NCBI RefSeq assembly: GCF_011440395.1
Contig: NZ_JAAOIX010000001.1
Location: 434,001 to 498,000, forward strand
From: Pseudomaricurvus alcaniphilus
GTDB taxonomy: Bacteria > Pseudomonadota > Gammaproteobacteria > Pseudomonadales > Cellvibrionaceae
Length of the DNA stretch: 64,000 nt
Direction: 5' to 3'
How positions within the stretch are numbered: the first letter of the stretch is position 1; the number at the start of each line of letters is the position of its first letter. The notes under the pieces were generated by a model. The model ran no database searches. It was given only the letters and a program-made list of their open reading frames with translations, and had not been told where the DNA came from. A program made the translations under genes and the position numbers. This document shows positions 27,290-36,620 of the stretch, in pieces.

Positions 27290-27553
27290 ATGCAGTACGA
27301 CCAATTTGTCGAGTTACACGAACTGTTCCCCTCCGGCCGCTACCAGCTCAACAGCCTGCAACTGGCCGACTTGCTGCGCCACAAGGGCTGCAAGGGCATC
27401 GCCGTGCGGGTGCTGAATATCGGGGTGGTGGCGCTGGACCGGGACGACGTACTCGAACGCCTGCGCCCGGAAAATCATCCGCGCCTGGATGACATCAAGA
27501 TCACCTGCCTGGACGGTACAATCATTGTTGATGAGCCTTCCCACGGTCATTGA
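27290..27553 (+). CDS. Hypothetical protein upstream of the cardiolipin synthase gene
   Basis: No family is recognised for this 87-residue protein. It is soluble, has GAGGA nine bases before its ATG, and alternates short helices and strands (SLQLADLLRHKGCKGIAVRV, VVALDRDDVLERLRPE). Codon choice resembles its neighbours. It overlaps the following phospholipase D-type gene by 23 bases in another frame, which suggests coupled translation and a possible role in lipid synthesis; this is inference only. Confidence 0.6.
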   Translation: MQYDQFVELHELFPSGRYQLNSLQLADLLRHKGCKGIAVRVLNIGVVALDRDDVLERLRPENHPRLDDIKITCLDGTIIVDEPSHGH

Positions 27554-28676
27554 GGAAGACCACTTTTCCCCCTGGGGCTCCGAAACCCTTTACAACACGG
27601 GAGAAGCTTACTTTGATAGCCTGGTTGCAGACATTGAGTCCGCCCGCTACTCCATTGACCTTGAGAGCTATATCTTTGCCCGGGATGCAGTCGGTGGCCG
27701 GGTTGCACAAGCGCTGATAGACGCTCACCGGCGCGGCCTCCGGGTCAGGGTGCTGATGGATGCGGTGGGCTGCTACGACTCCAGCGATTACTACGCCGGC
27801 CTGCTCGAGGCTGCCGGTGTAGAAGTTAAAATTTTCCACCCCCTGCCCTGGCAAATTCATCACTACCACCGCTCGCCGACCACGGGATCGTGGCTGGACA
27901 AGGCCCTGCATTTTATCAGCCGCATCAATCAGCGCGACCACCGCAAACTCTGTGTTATTGACTGCACCCACCTGTGGAGTGGCAGCTTCAATATCAGCGC
28001 TGTACACCTCGCACCGGAAAACGGCGGTGAAGGCTGGCGTGATTACGGCCTCTGCGTCGGCGGCCCGGTGGTGGAAGAGTTAAACCAGAACTTTGACGCT
28101 CTCTGGAGCCGCGGCAACATCAAGCTCGGCAAGGGTTTGTTCAGGCTGTACTGGGACAACCTCGGTCGCCTCGCCCGCCGCCGGCGCAACCAATTGCTGT
28201 TGCAGCACATCGATAACGCCCGGGATCACATATGGATCGTCAGCGCCTATTTTTCACCGGCGGTATCGATCGTAAAGGCCCTCGCCAATGCCAGGCGACG
28301 CCAGGTGGACGTAAAACTGATCGTGCCGGCGCACTCCGATATCAGCCTGTTGCCGTTTTTAACCGCCACCTACTACGCCGATTTACTCAATGCCGGGGTC
28401 AAAGTCTATGAATACCAGCCGGCCATGATCCACGCCAAGGCGGTTATTATCGACGACCTGCACCTGATTGGCAGTACCAACTTCAACCATCGCTCGTTTC
28501 TGCACGACCTGGAACTGGACATTCAACTGCACCTGCCCGACAGTAAACAAACCCTGCGCCAGTGGTTTATGCAGGACATAAAAGACAGCATCGAGGTGAC
28601 GGCCAAGTCGCACCGCTACTCCTTCACTGCCCGGCTGATCGGCTGGTGTGCCAAACTCATTCGCTACTGGGTATAA
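27531..28676 (+). CDS. clsB: Cardiolipin synthase B-like phospholipase D family protein
   Basis: The 381-residue protein has two HKD motifs, HRKLCVID near residue 138 and IHAKAVIID near residue 300, each followed by the GSxNF-type segment (GSFNIS, GSTNFNHRS). ClsB joins phosphatidylglycerol with another phospholipid headgroup donor to make cardiolipin at the inner membrane. In E. coli clsB (ybhO) is followed by ybhP, an endonuclease/exonuclease/phosphatase family gene, and the same order appears here. The ATG at 27531 (MSLPTVIEEDHFSPWG) is chosen over an upstream in-frame codon at 27489. Confidence 0.82.
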   Translation: MSLPTVIEEDHFSPWGSETLYNTGEAYFDSLVADIESARYSIDLESYIFARDAVGGRVAQALIDAHRRGLRVRVLMDAVGCYDSSDYYAGLLEAAGVEVKIFHPLPWQIHHYHRSPTTGSWLDKALHFISRINQRDHRKLCVIDCTHLWSGSFNISAVHLAPENGGEGWRDYGLCVGGPVVEELNQNFDALWSRGNIKLGKGLFRLYWDNLGRLARRRRNQLLLQHIDNARDHIWIVSAYFSPAVSIVKALANARRRQVDVKLIVPAHSDISLLPFLTATYYADLLNAGVKVYEYQPAMIHAKAVIIDDLHLIGSTNFNHRSFLHDLELDIQLHLPDSKQTLRQWFMQDIKDSIEVTAKSHRYSFTARLIGWCAKLIRYWV

Positions 28677-28682
28677 ATAGCC

Positions 28683-29432
28683 ATGTCGCGCAGCTTGAAA
28701 ACCCTCACTTACAATATCCACAAGGGGTTTAATGTTCGCAACCGGGACTTTATCCTGGGCTCTATGCGCTCCGCCATCCGCGAGGTGCACGCCGATGTCG
28801 TGGCCCTGCAAGAGGTGATCGGCGAACACCGGAAGCACGCATCGCGCCACGCCAACTGGCATGGCGAGGCGCATTTCGAATTTATGGCCGACCAGGTCTG
28901 GCCCCACTACGCTTACGGTAAAAACGCCATTTACCAGGCCGGCCACCACGGCAATGCCCTGCTCAGCAAATACCCTTTTCACCTGCTCCACAATCGCGAC
29001 ATCAGCCAGTCGCGCTACTCCCGGCGCAGTATTTTACACGGTGAAATCCGCCCCGAGGGTTTCGGTCTCGAGATCCATATCGCCTGCGTGCACCTGGGTT
29101 TTATGCCCTTCGAGCAATACCGGCAGTTGCGGTTGCTGTCGCGCTGGATCGACTCGCTGCCCGCCGCGGCGGCGGTGATTCTGATGGGAGATTTTAACGA
29201 TTGGCACCAGCGCATCCACCGCTTTCTGCTGCGCAAACATGGCTTGCAGGAGGTCACCAGCCACGCCCAGGGGGAGCTGCTGCCCACCTACCCGGCACGC
29301 AAACCCCGGGTCGCCATGGATCGCATTTACTACCGTGGCCTGCAACTGCTTGACAGCCAGGTCTGCGTTGGTGAGCACTGGGCCGAACTGTCGGACCACT
29401 GCCCCGTAGTCGCCGAATTTTTGCCGCGGTAA
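28683..29432 (+). CDS. Endonuclease/exonuclease/phosphatase family protein, YbhP-like
   Basis: The 249-residue protein has the metal-dependent EEP fold: TYNIHKGFNVRNRDF, LQEVIGE (the metal-binding Glu), MGDFNDWHQ (Asp/Asn) and SDHCPVVAEF (Asp-His). Such enzymes cut DNA, phospholipids or phosphoinositides. Its place six bases after the ClsB-like gene parallels ybhO-ybhP, so a link to phospholipid turnover is more likely than DNA repair. Confidence 0.85.
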   Translation: MSRSLKTLTYNIHKGFNVRNRDFILGSMRSAIREVHADVVALQEVIGEHRKHASRHANWHGEAHFEFMADQVWPHYAYGKNAIYQAGHHGNALLSKYPFHLLHNRDISQSRYSRRSILHGEIRPEGFGLEIHIACVHLGFMPFEQYRQLRLLSRWIDSLPAAAAVILMGDFNDWHQRIHRFLLRKHGLQEVTSHAQGELLPTYPARKPRVAMDRIYYRGLQLLDSQVCVGEHWAELSDHCPVVAEFLPR

Positions 29433-29491
29433 AGGCGCACCTGAGCAGGTTAATTTTATTCCTCGCCCACTATCCATAGTATGATTTGGCC

Positions 29492-30118
29492 ATGGACATC
29501 TACCGTGAACAACACAAAAAGCGGCTCAGCTTTATGCCCTGGCTCTACTACCGGTTAAAACCCAGGCACCGCGAATGGGCGCAGGACTGGCAGCGGACGA
29601 TCCAGCAGCAATTGCAGTTGCTCGAGACCATCGAGATCGGCGCGGATTGCTTTATTGCCCCCGAGGCCAACCTGTTCGCGGAGCCGGGGCGCAACATTCA
29701 GCTTGGCAACCGCTGCCAGGTGGCGGCCAACGCCTTCCTGCACGGCCCCATCAGCCTGGCCGATGGCTGCAGCGTCAACCAGGCGGCGATCCTGGACGGC
29801 GGCAGCGCCGGCATCCGCATCGGCCCCAACACCCGCATCGCGGCCAACACCTGTATCTTTGCCTTTAACCACGGCATGGCACCGGAGCGGCTCATTCAGG
29901 AGCAAGCCGTCACCTCCAGCGGCGTGACCATAGGCGCCGACGTCTGGATCGGAGCCAATGCCAGCATTGTCGACGGCGTCCATATCGGCGATAAAGCAGT
30001 TATCGGCATGGGCAGCGTGGTCACCCGGGATGTCCCCGCCGGCGCCAAGGTTGGCGGCAACCCAGCGCGCATTATCGGCGCCAGGGACCCACAGCTACTG
30101 CCTGGGGAGCCGCGCTAA
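29492..30118 (+). CDS. Hexapeptide-repeat acyltransferase
   Basis: The 208-residue protein folds into a left-handed beta-helix from about residue 48 to 190, with imperfect [LIV]GxxxX repeats such as [17 protein letters not shown] and [20 protein letters not shown]. The His in FAFNHGM is the likely catalytic base of the CoA-dependent acetyltransferases of this group (maltose/galactoside or serine acetyltransferase type). The acceptor is unknown; sugar or surface polysaccharide is likely. An in-frame TTG at 29486 lies two codons upstream; the ATG at 29492 is preferred. Confidence 0.82.
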   Translation: MDIYREQHKKRLSFMPWLYYRLKPRHREWAQDWQRTIQQQLQLLETIEIGADCFIAPEANLFAEPGRNIQLGNRCQVAANAFLHGPISLADGCSVNQAAILDGGSAGIRIGPNTRIAANTCIFAFNHGMAPERLIQEQAVTSSGVTIGADVWIGANASIVDGVHIGDKAVIGMGSVVTRDVPAGAKVGGNPARIIGARDPQLLPGEPR

Positions 30119-30221
30119 CTCGCCACCGCAAGTGTCGAATGGATAGCAAATCAGTTATGCAGTGGGTAGACTAGTCCGGAAACACACTGCTAATTTGTTC
30201 AATCACAACAGGAGCACCAAG

Positions 30222-30452
30222 ATGGAATCCCAAATGCACTCCATGCAAGCCTTGTTTGATCAACTGGGGCTAGACAGCTCAGAGCAGGCCATTGAACAAT
30301 TTATTGCCGCCAACCGCCCCATTCCAGCCGAGGTCGAACTGCACAAGGCGCCGTGCTGGAACTCGGCCCAGGCCGCGTTTCTGCAACAGACCATCGCCGA
30401 GGACGCGGATTGGGCTGAGATTGTCGATCATCTCGACGCCCAGCTGCGTTAA
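30222..30452 (+). CDS. DUF2789 family protein
   Basis: The 76-residue protein matches the DUF2789 pattern: MHSMQALFDQLGL at the start, VELHKAPCWNSAQAAFL in the middle and DADWAEIVDHLDAQLR at the end. The family is small, soluble and of unknown function, common in Pseudomonas and relatives. ACAGGAG lies about ten bases before the ATG. Confidence 0.85.
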   Translation: MESQMHSMQALFDQLGLDSSEQAIEQFIAANRPIPAEVELHKAPCWNSAQAAFLQQTIAEDADWAEIVDHLDAQLR

Positions 30453-30585
30453 CCAGCGACGTTCATTTGCTCGTGCCAGCGGGCTGCCCGGTTCGCGGCG
30501 GCCTGCCCGTCGGCCGGGCGCTACCGCTAAAAAGGCCGGTAATTAAAACGCTGTAAAAATAACGCCAAAAATAAGAAGGGTGACC

Positions 30586-31008
30586 ATGAAAGAGTCCCTG
30601 TGCGTCGGCATTCGCTACCAACACACATTTTTAGTGCCGGAGTCAAAAACCGTACCCATGCTCTACCCGGAAGCCGCCGAATTCCTGGTTATGCCGGAGG
30701 TCTTCGCCACCGGCTTCCTGGTCGGCCTGTTGGAGTGGAGCTGTATCCTGGCGGTCAACCCCCACATCGACTGGCCCCGGGAACAGACCCTCGGCACCCA
30801 TATTGATGTCAGCCACGAAGTGGCGACCCTACCGGGTATGGAAATCATCGCCAACGTAGAACTGATTAATGTGGAGGGGCGCAAACTGACGTTTAGCGTG
30901 GAAGCCCACGACGGCATCGATACCATTTCCCGGGGCAAGCACGAGCGGGTGGTTATTGATCACCAGCGCTTTGTCGACAAACTGGGTAGAGCAAAGACCC
31001 GGCAGTAA
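30586..31008 (+). CDS. Hotdog-fold thioesterase, FlK-like
   Basis: The 140-residue protein has the hotdog thioesterase layout with VMPEVFATGFLVGLLEWSC (central helix carrying the usual catalytic region) and LGTHIDVSHEVATLPGM. It resembles FlK-type acyl-CoA thioesterases, including the fluoroacetyl-CoA enzyme. Normal cellular substrates of such relatives are mostly unknown. A GTG two codons upstream (30580) is possible, but AAGGGTGA is better placed for the ATG at 30586. Confidence 0.75.
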   Translation: MKESLCVGIRYQHTFLVPESKTVPMLYPEAAEFLVMPEVFATGFLVGLLEWSCILAVNPHIDWPREQTLGTHIDVSHEVATLPGMEIIANVELINVEGRKLTFSVEAHDGIDTISRGKHERVVIDHQRFVDKLGRAKTRQ

Positions 31009-31138
31009 GCGCCGATGGCGGTTTGCCACGCAGCGGCCATCGACTTTTACCGGCATCGGTCCCAGCTAAAGACATTATTTTTGCAACAATTCACGTATAA
31101 TCGCGCCCTTGAACCCCTGGACACAGTGTTAGAACTTC

Positions 31139-32878
31139 ATGCCTGAAAGCCCTGCACCAACAACGTTGACCACCTACCTCAGGTTACTGGGGTATCTCCG
31201 GGGGCTGCTTACGCCGTTCAGCCTCAGCATCATCGGCTTTCTAATCTTTGCCGCTTCGCAGCCCATGCTGGCCAAAGTCATGGAACTGATTATCGAGGCC
31301 ATTGAGAACAAGGACACCGTCGCCCGCATTACCCTGCCGCTGTTCTCCGTCGGGGTGTTCGTGATACGGGGTCTTGGGTTTTTCCTTGGCACTTACTTCA
31401 ACGATTACGTCGGCGCCACAGTCGTGCGCAATATCCGCGTGGAAATCTTTGATCGGCTGCTGTTATTGCCGGCGGAATTTTACGACCGGACCACCCAGGG
31501 GCAATTGCTGCATCGTATTAGCTCAGGGGTGAACCAGATCCAGGCGGCGGTAACCACTGCCCTTAAGACCATCATCCGGGAGGGGCTGACCGTCGTTTGC
31601 CTGCTCGCCTATGTCTTTTACCTGAACTGGCAGCTGTCGGCGATCTTTTTACTGGCGGCACCATTACTCGCCTGGATGGTAACCAGCACATCGAAGCGCT
31701 TCCGCAAAATCACCCGCCGCAATGAAAGCGCCCTGGGCGAAGCCATGCAGGTGTCCAAGGAAACCATCGGCAATTACAGTGTGGTACGCGGCTTCGGCGC
31801 GGAAAAGTACGAGATGTCACGCTACGCCAAGGCGCTCAACGTAGCCTATAAAAGCCAGCTGAAGATACGCCGGGTGCAGGCCATGTTCTCACCCGTATCG
31901 CAACTGGTGGTGGCCATTGCGGTGGCAATGATTATCTTTTTGCTGCTCGACCCGGCAATTTTGGCGCAGAACACCACTGGCGAACTGGTTGGCTACCTCA
32001 CTGCCGCCGCCCTGATTCCCAAGCCGCTGCGCCAACTGAGCGGCGTCGGCGTCACTATCCAGCAGGGTATTATTGGCGCAGAGCTGATCTTTGCCATTCT
32101 CGACCAGAGGGCGGAAAAAGATGAGGGCGATTACCAGGCAGAGCGAATTCGCGGTGACATCGACATTCGCGACCTCACCTTTCACTACCCCGCCACTGAC
32201 AAGCGGGTTCTGGAAAACATCTCGCTGCATGTCAACCCGGGTGAAATGATTGCCCTTGTGGGCAAGAGCGGCAGCGGCAAATCCACCCTCTCCAGCCTGA
32301 TCTACCGCCTGTACGAGGTGGACGATGGCAAGATATTTATCGACGGGGTCGATATCAATCGCTACAAACTGGCCAACCTGCGCGAGCAAATTGCCATTGT
32401 CAGCCAGCATGTGGCCCTGTTTAACGACACCATTCGCAACAATATCAGCTACGGTGTCAGCACCTACAGCGACGCCGAGATTATCGCCGCACTGGAGAAA
32501 GCCCACGCGCTGGAATTTATCGAAGCCCTGCCGGACAAGCTCAACACCGAGATTGGCGAAAACGGACTGAAGCTGTCCGGCGGCCAACGCCAGCGCCTGG
32601 CCATCGCCCGCGCCTTCCTGAAAGATGCACCGATCCTTATTCTCGACGAGGCGACCTCGTCCCTGGACAACGAATCCGAAGCCATCATCACCGAAGGCGT
32701 GGAAGACCTGGCGCGCTCCAGGACAACCTTTGTCATCGCCCACCGACTGTCCACCATCCTTCGTGCCGACCGCCTGATCGTGCTGGATCACGGCAAAATC
32801 GTGGAACAGGGCACTCACGCAGAATTGATCAAGAACGGTGGCCACTACGCCCGCTTGTTTGAGTCGGAACAGGATTAG
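31139..32878 (+). CDS. msbA: Lipid A export ATP-binding/permease protein
   Basis: MsbA flips lipid A-core from the inner to the outer face of the inner membrane and is usually essential. The 579-residue half-transporter has six membrane helices (residues 25-310) followed by an ATPase domain with Walker A VGKSGSGKST, Q-loop, signature LSGGQRQRLAIARAFL, Walker B ILILDEATSSLD and H-loop IAHRLST. It works as a homodimer. A TATAAT at 31096-31101 is a likely -10 box, about 30 bases before the ATG. LpxK, the usual downstream neighbour, is absent here. lpxH lies further along at 45 kb. Confidence 0.95.
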   Translation: MPESPAPTTLTTYLRLLGYLRGLLTPFSLSIIGFLIFAASQPMLAKVMELIIEAIENKDTVARITLPLFSVGVFVIRGLGFFLGTYFNDYVGATVVRNIRVEIFDRLLLLPAEFYDRTTQGQLLHRISSGVNQIQAAVTTALKTIIREGLTVVCLLAYVFYLNWQLSAIFLLAAPLLAWMVTSTSKRFRKITRRNESALGEAMQVSKETIGNYSVVRGFGAEKYEMSRYAKALNVAYKSQLKIRRVQAMFSPVSQLVVAIAVAMIIFLLLDPAILAQNTTGELVGYLTAAALIPKPLRQLSGVGVTIQQGIIGAELIFAILDQRAEKDEGDYQAERIRGDIDIRDLTFHYPATDKRVLENISLHVNPGEMIALVGKSGSGKSTLSSLIYRLYEVDDGKIFIDGVDINRYKLANLREQIAIVSQHVALFNDTIRNNISYGVSTYSDAEIIAALEKAHALEFIEALPDKLNTEIGENGLKLSGGQRQRLAIARAFLKDAPILILDEATSSLDNESEAIITEGVEDLARSRTTFVIAHRLSTILRADRLIVLDHGKIVEQGTHAELIKNGGHYARLFESEQD

Positions 32879-33049
32879 GACCTGAATAAGTCCAGAACAG
32901 TCAGGATCAGGGCCTTTAGCCCACAGCTATACTCCGCTGGCCGGTGCAAGACCAGGCCAGCAGAGTAAATCGGGGGTTTCATTCGGGGCTATTGCAAGGC
33001 AGTAGCTGTTAAAGGCAACAGCTAACCGCCAGGGACACTCAAGCCGGGC

Positions 33050-33250
33050 TTATTTGGCCGGTTTGCTGTTGCCCAGGGAAATGTGTTTGGGGCCTGCCAT
33101 GCTCTGCTGGCCGCTGATTCCGGACTTGATGTGGTCGATGCTGCCCCCGGACTTCAGGAACGCTTCGGTTTGCTGGGCGATGCTCTCAGAAGATTCTACG
33201 GCGACTGGTTGCTTCTTTTTTGCGGCTGCGGTTTTAGGCTTGGCAGGCAT
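33050..33250 (-). CDS. Small conserved basic protein
   Basis: The 66-residue protein starts with a Lys/Ala-rich tail (MPAKPKTAAAKKKQ), then has ESIAQQTEAFLKSGGSIDHI and a conserved-looking C-terminus GISGQQSMAGPKHISLG. Similar short proteins occur in Pseudomonas, with unknown function; RNA or DNA binding is suggested by charge only. The frame is open to 33367, but the extra 39 residues look random, and the ATG at 33250 has GAGG upstream. Confidence 0.6.
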   Translation of the reverse strand: MPAKPKTAAAKKKQPVAVESSESIAQQTEAFLKSGGSIDHIKSGISGQQSMAGPKHISLGNSKPAK

Positions 33251-33580
33251 AGCAGGGGGAACCTCTATTGAAATTGATCGCCATTGTACATGATCCAGCA
33301 TGTTTTTGCAGAAAAAGCTTGCAGGCGGTGACTTAACCGGTAAATATACTCTGTTTGGTTGAATCAAACTGCCCGACTAAACCACATACAGCCCGTCGCA
33401 AAAGCCAGCCCTTTAACCGTAGCCTTCTCAAAAAATAGACCTTTCAAAACATAGACCTTTCAAAACATAGACGTTTCAAAACATAGCCCGTCCAATTATT
33501 GCCCTCCTTATTGCCCACCCAAGAAACAAGCAGCACTGCGCAGCAAATAGCGGCGCAGTAAACCGCTATGCAACAGCGCC
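33251..33580. other. Intergenic region with a tandem repeat
   Basis: No gene is seen. Three head-to-tail 16-base units (ACCTTTCAAAACATAG at 33439-33454, 33455-33470 and, with one change, 33471-33486) follow a worn partial unit (33426-33438). Confidence 0.7.
33439..33486. repeat. 16-bp tandem repeat, three units
   Basis: Two identical units and a third with C to G at position 3 lie downstream of the AsmA-like gene at 33581. Period and purity suggest recent slippage. No known binding site is recognised in the unit. Confidence 0.85.
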
Positions 33581-34360
33581 TTAGCGATTAAACAACGATT
33601 TCAACTGGTCGAGCTTTTCCGCGCCATCTTCCCCCAGCTTCTCGGACAACTTGTCCTTCAGCGCCTCCTTGGCTTTGTCTTTCGCCATGCCCTCGACATA
33701 ATCCTGAACCGCTTCCTTGGCGGCAGCCAGGATCGGCTGCATCACCGCAGCAGCCAGTTCGTCGGGGGTCAACCCCTGCTCTACGGAACCCAGGTCCCGC
33801 AAACGGATCGCCGGCAACTTCAGGGTCTTTTCCCCCAGCTGATCCGACACCAGTTGAATGGAGCCGTCAGCAAAGGTGAACTTTTTCACCGCCAGCCGCA
33901 CCTCGGCCTGATCGCCTGCGGCGGGCTGCGCCTGGGCCTTGCCGCTACCGGCAGTATTGGCCCTGACGTTGTTGTACAACGCCTGCAGATTGCTGTCCTT
34001 GAGCCCTTTCAGTTCCGCCAGCAGCTGGGTATTGCTGATCAGCACCTCGTTGATAACGATGACCGGACCGGTGACGCTGGCAGGGTCGATCTCCAGCGCC
34101 ACTTCCCCCATGCTCAGGGCATTGGCGCTACTGAAACCCTTGGGATTGCCCACATTCAGGCCGCGCAGCTCACCGCGCCCCTCGGTCAGGGTAATCTTGA
34201 CCTCATCCAGGGTGACACTGCTGCCCATCACCTGCGGGCCCAACTCTTCCACCGCTGACTTGACGATTTTATCCAGGTTCTGCAAACCGACGACCAGCAC
34301 AATCGCCACAATGGCGACAATAGCAACCAGCACCCCGGCAATAATTTTTACCGCTTTCAT
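33581..34360 (-). CDS. AsmA-like inner-membrane anchored protein
   Basis: The 259-residue protein has one N-terminal membrane helix (residues 5-27) and a periplasmic beta-rich part that resembles the start of AsmA/DUF748 proteins (VTLDEVKITLTEGRGELRGL, NPKGFSSANALSMGEVALEI). These families are linked to lipid transport between membranes. The C-terminal third is highly charged and helical (KEALKDKLSEKLGEDGAEKL). It lies 47 bases downstream of the coiled-coil gene at 34408. Confidence 0.7.
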   Translation of the reverse strand: MKAVKIIAGVLVAIVAIVAIVLVVGLQNLDKIVKSAVEELGPQVMGSSVTLDEVKITLTEGRGELRGLNVGNPKGFSSANALSMGEVALEIDPASVTGPVIVINEVLISNTQLLAELKGLKDSNLQALYNNVRANTAGSGKAQAQPAAGDQAEVRLAVKKFTFADGSIQLVSDQLGEKTLKLPAIRLRDLGSVEQGLTPDELAAAVMQPILAAAKEAVQDYVEGMAKDKAKEALKDKLSEKLGEDGAEKLDQLKSLFNR

Positions 34361-34407
34361 AAGAACTCCTTAACTGATTATTGAGCGAACTTTCCCTGCC
34401 TGCTGCA

Positions 34408-34788
34408 TTATTGCGCGGGCTTTCCCGGCGCAGCGGGTGCCGCCGCAGCACCATCGTCTTGCGCCGGTGGCGGGTCGGCAGGTGCTGGTGACGGGTCGGC
34501 AGTGGCCCCGCCGACCTTTTTAATCTCTTTTTCAACGGTAGACATCAATGCCTTCCAGCCTTCCAGCAAGGCACTATTGGTATCGCGCACGATTCCCTGG
34601 ACACTGGATTTATCCAATATATGCACCTTTTTTTCCAGCGCCAGCAGGTCCTGGCGCAAGGCATCCAGCTGCAATTGCAGCGCCGCGGCCTCCTGCTGGT
34701 AGTGCTGCAACTGCCGCTGGCTATCCACATACAGATAGCCGAGCCCGGCGAGCAACAAAACACCGATAAGCGCGATCAACTTTTTCAT
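34408..34788 (-). CDS. Membrane-anchored coiled-coil protein
   Basis: The 126-residue protein has a signal-anchor (KKLIALIGVLLLAGLGYLYV), a coiled coil of about 50 residues (QLQHYQQEAAALQLQLDALR) and a Pro/Ala-rich tail (residues 95-126). No family is recognised. The ATG at 34788 has GGAG ten bases upstream; a TTG four codons earlier is less likely. It shares an operon with the AsmA-like gene, so the two may work together in the envelope. Confidence 0.65.
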   Translation of the reverse strand: MKKLIALIGVLLLAGLGYLYVDSQRQLQHYQQEAAALQLQLDALRQDLLALEKKVHILDKSSVQGIVRDTNSALLEGWKALMSTVEKEIKKVGGATADPSPAPADPPPAQDDGAAAAPAAPGKPAQ

Positions 34789-34826
34789 CCTGGTCTCCAA
34801 TTACACGTGGCAAGGCGCCGCAGAAT

Positions 34827-35849
34827 TCACTCTGTGTCGCTGCTACCCAGCTTTTGCATGTGCTTGATGAGGCGCAACTTCAACGGCGCAGGAATATTGC
34901 GAATGGTCAAACTGTCATCTTGCCTGTCATAGACCACAGAATCGCCGAGACATTCCGCGGCAAAGCTCATGCTCAGCAGGTCATTGCGGCCACTGATGCG
35001 AACATACTCCTTCAATTGCCTTCGCACCGGGATCAATTCCCGGGGAGTCTCATCGCGCGCCTCCATAAAGCTGGCGAAGCGCTCTGGCTGCTCATCGTCA
35101 ATATGCGCGGACAGCTCGCGAATAACAACCGCCTCGCCCTGGCGATCCTGGTCGAGACAGAAATCCACCACTTTGTGACGGTAGGTCTGGGCAGCTTCCG
35201 GCTCCAGCGTCTCCACATAGGCACTGACCGCGTCCAGGAAAGTGTTGGTTTCAGCGGCGATATCGCGCTGATCGGCAAAGCCGATCCACTTCCACAATTG
35301 CTCGGTAAGATCCTTGTCCCCCCGCGCGCGCAACACTGCCAGGTAGCTACCTTCCGCGTCCTCGCTCTCCCAGTCGGTTAAATTGACCTTTGCCGCCCAA
35401 AGCACGCCCTTAACGTCGAGGGCACGGCTGATTTCCAGGTTCAAGTCGCCATCGAGATAGATGCCTTCGTTGTGAACCACAAAAAACACGTACAGGTAAT
35501 CGCCATCAGCAAGCGACTCCAGCGTAAACAACAGGTGACCGTCGACCACTATCTCGGTATCGGCGAGCAGGCTCTGCAAATGCTCAACCGCTTTTTTAGT
35601 AAAGGCCTGGAAACCCATTTTCTCCTGCCTGAATTGGCGCAGCCACTGACAGACCAAAGCGATGGCCGCATCGCTGTGGAATTGCCCGTACTGCTTGCCC
35701 GCCTTACCCTGAAAGGCGTGTTTGAGCTCGCGCAGCAACTCATCCAGGTAGCCGCTGACGGGAAACTCCTGATCTCGAATATGCGATTGCAGCGGTGCTT
35801 CGGTGCCACTGCGCGAAATGGCGTGGCCGATAGAATGAGTAAACGGCAT
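34827..35849 (-). CDS. yejK: Nucleoid-associated protein YejK/NdpA
   Basis: The 340-residue protein matches the YejK (37 kDa nucleoid-associated) family in length (E. coli 335) and motifs such as ISRSGTEAPLQSH near the start, DYLYVFFVVHNEGI and FCLDQDRQGEA. These proteins associate with DNA; their precise activity is not settled. The start ATG at 35849 matches the family; the open frame to 35924 codes for an unrelated stretch. Confidence 0.85.
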   Translation of the reverse strand: MPFTHSIGHAISRSGTEAPLQSHIRDQEFPVSGYLDELLRELKHAFQGKAGKQYGQFHSDAAIALVCQWLRQFRQEKMGFQAFTKKAVEHLQSLLADTEIVVDGHLLFTLESLADGDYLYVFFVVHNEGIYLDGDLNLEISRALDVKGVLWAAKVNLTDWESEDAEGSYLAVLRARGDKDLTEQLWKWIGFADQRDIAAETNTFLDAVSAYVETLEPEAAQTYRHKVVDFCLDQDRQGEAVVIRELSAHIDDEQPERFASFMEARDETPRELIPVRRQLKEYVRISGRNDLLSMSFAAECLGDSVVYDRQDDSLTIRNIPAPLKLRLIKHMQKLGSSDTE

Positions 35850-36013
35850 TGAGAGGTGTCCCGGTATTCGGCTTGATAGAAGTAGCCCGCTATTATAACC
35901 CCATAGAGGGCGACGCATAGCCAAGTGTAGCTCCCAACCGCCCCCGACAATAATAGATGCTGTTATAATGACCGGCTCGAATCAAATGCCCGGCCAGAGG
36001 TTTTGCAGAATTT

Positions 36014-36529
36014 ATGATGTTTACAGCTCGCTATAGTGTTTTTGTCCTCGCCCTGCTCGCCAGCCTGTCTCTATCAGCGGCAGAGCAACCCGTTGTCATT
36101 GAAGATCTGTCCTGGCTGGAAAGACGCCACCTGGAAAGCCAGGTCGAACAGATCGACGAACTGGCCCGCATGAAACTCGGCACTCCAGTGCGGGGCAACC
36201 GCGACGATCTCGACCTGTTGCAGCGCATCGTCTATCGCGGCCTGATCCCCAGGGACGACATCCCTGCCCTGCAGGCCCTCGGTGCCGTACTCGGCAATGT
36301 CATGGTGGCGGATCTCGGCCTGGAGTGGAAAGTCTACCAGGACCAGCTGGGCAAGAGCCGCGCAGCCTGCGTGCCTGGCGGTAGCGAATGCCTGTTTCCC
36401 ATCACCATGCTGTCGCGCAGAATGGCCGTGGGGCTACTGCCCGATATCGAGCAACTCTACCGCGATGCCAGCGCCGAAATAGCGCCCCACATTCAAAGAA
36501 GCCGCAGCCACCAAAAGCCGTCGATCTAA
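36014..36529 (+). CDS. DUF3806 family secreted protein
   Basis: The 171-residue protein has a signal peptide (VFVLALLASLSLSAA) and the DUF3806 pattern: LSWLERRHLESQVEQIDELA, NRDDLDLLQRIVYRGLI, LGNVMVADLGLEWKVYQD and LFPITMLSRRM. The function is unknown; it is expected in the periplasm. It is 90 bases upstream of the MscS-type channel on the same strand. Confidence 0.8.
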   Translation: MMFTARYSVFVLALLASLSLSAAEQPVVIEDLSWLERRHLESQVEQIDELARMKLGTPVRGNRDDLDLLQRIVYRGLIPRDDIPALQALGAVLGNVMVADLGLEWKVYQDQLGKSRAACVPGGSECLFPITMLSRRMAVGLLPDIEQLYRDASAEIAPHIQRSRSHQKPSI

Positions 36530-36620
36530 GCCCCCATAGCACCTGAACGCGACGCTGCGCACGCTGGCGGCCCCCAACTGATCGCTGAAACTCAAATCAA
36601 CCAACCAGGGAAACGACCAT

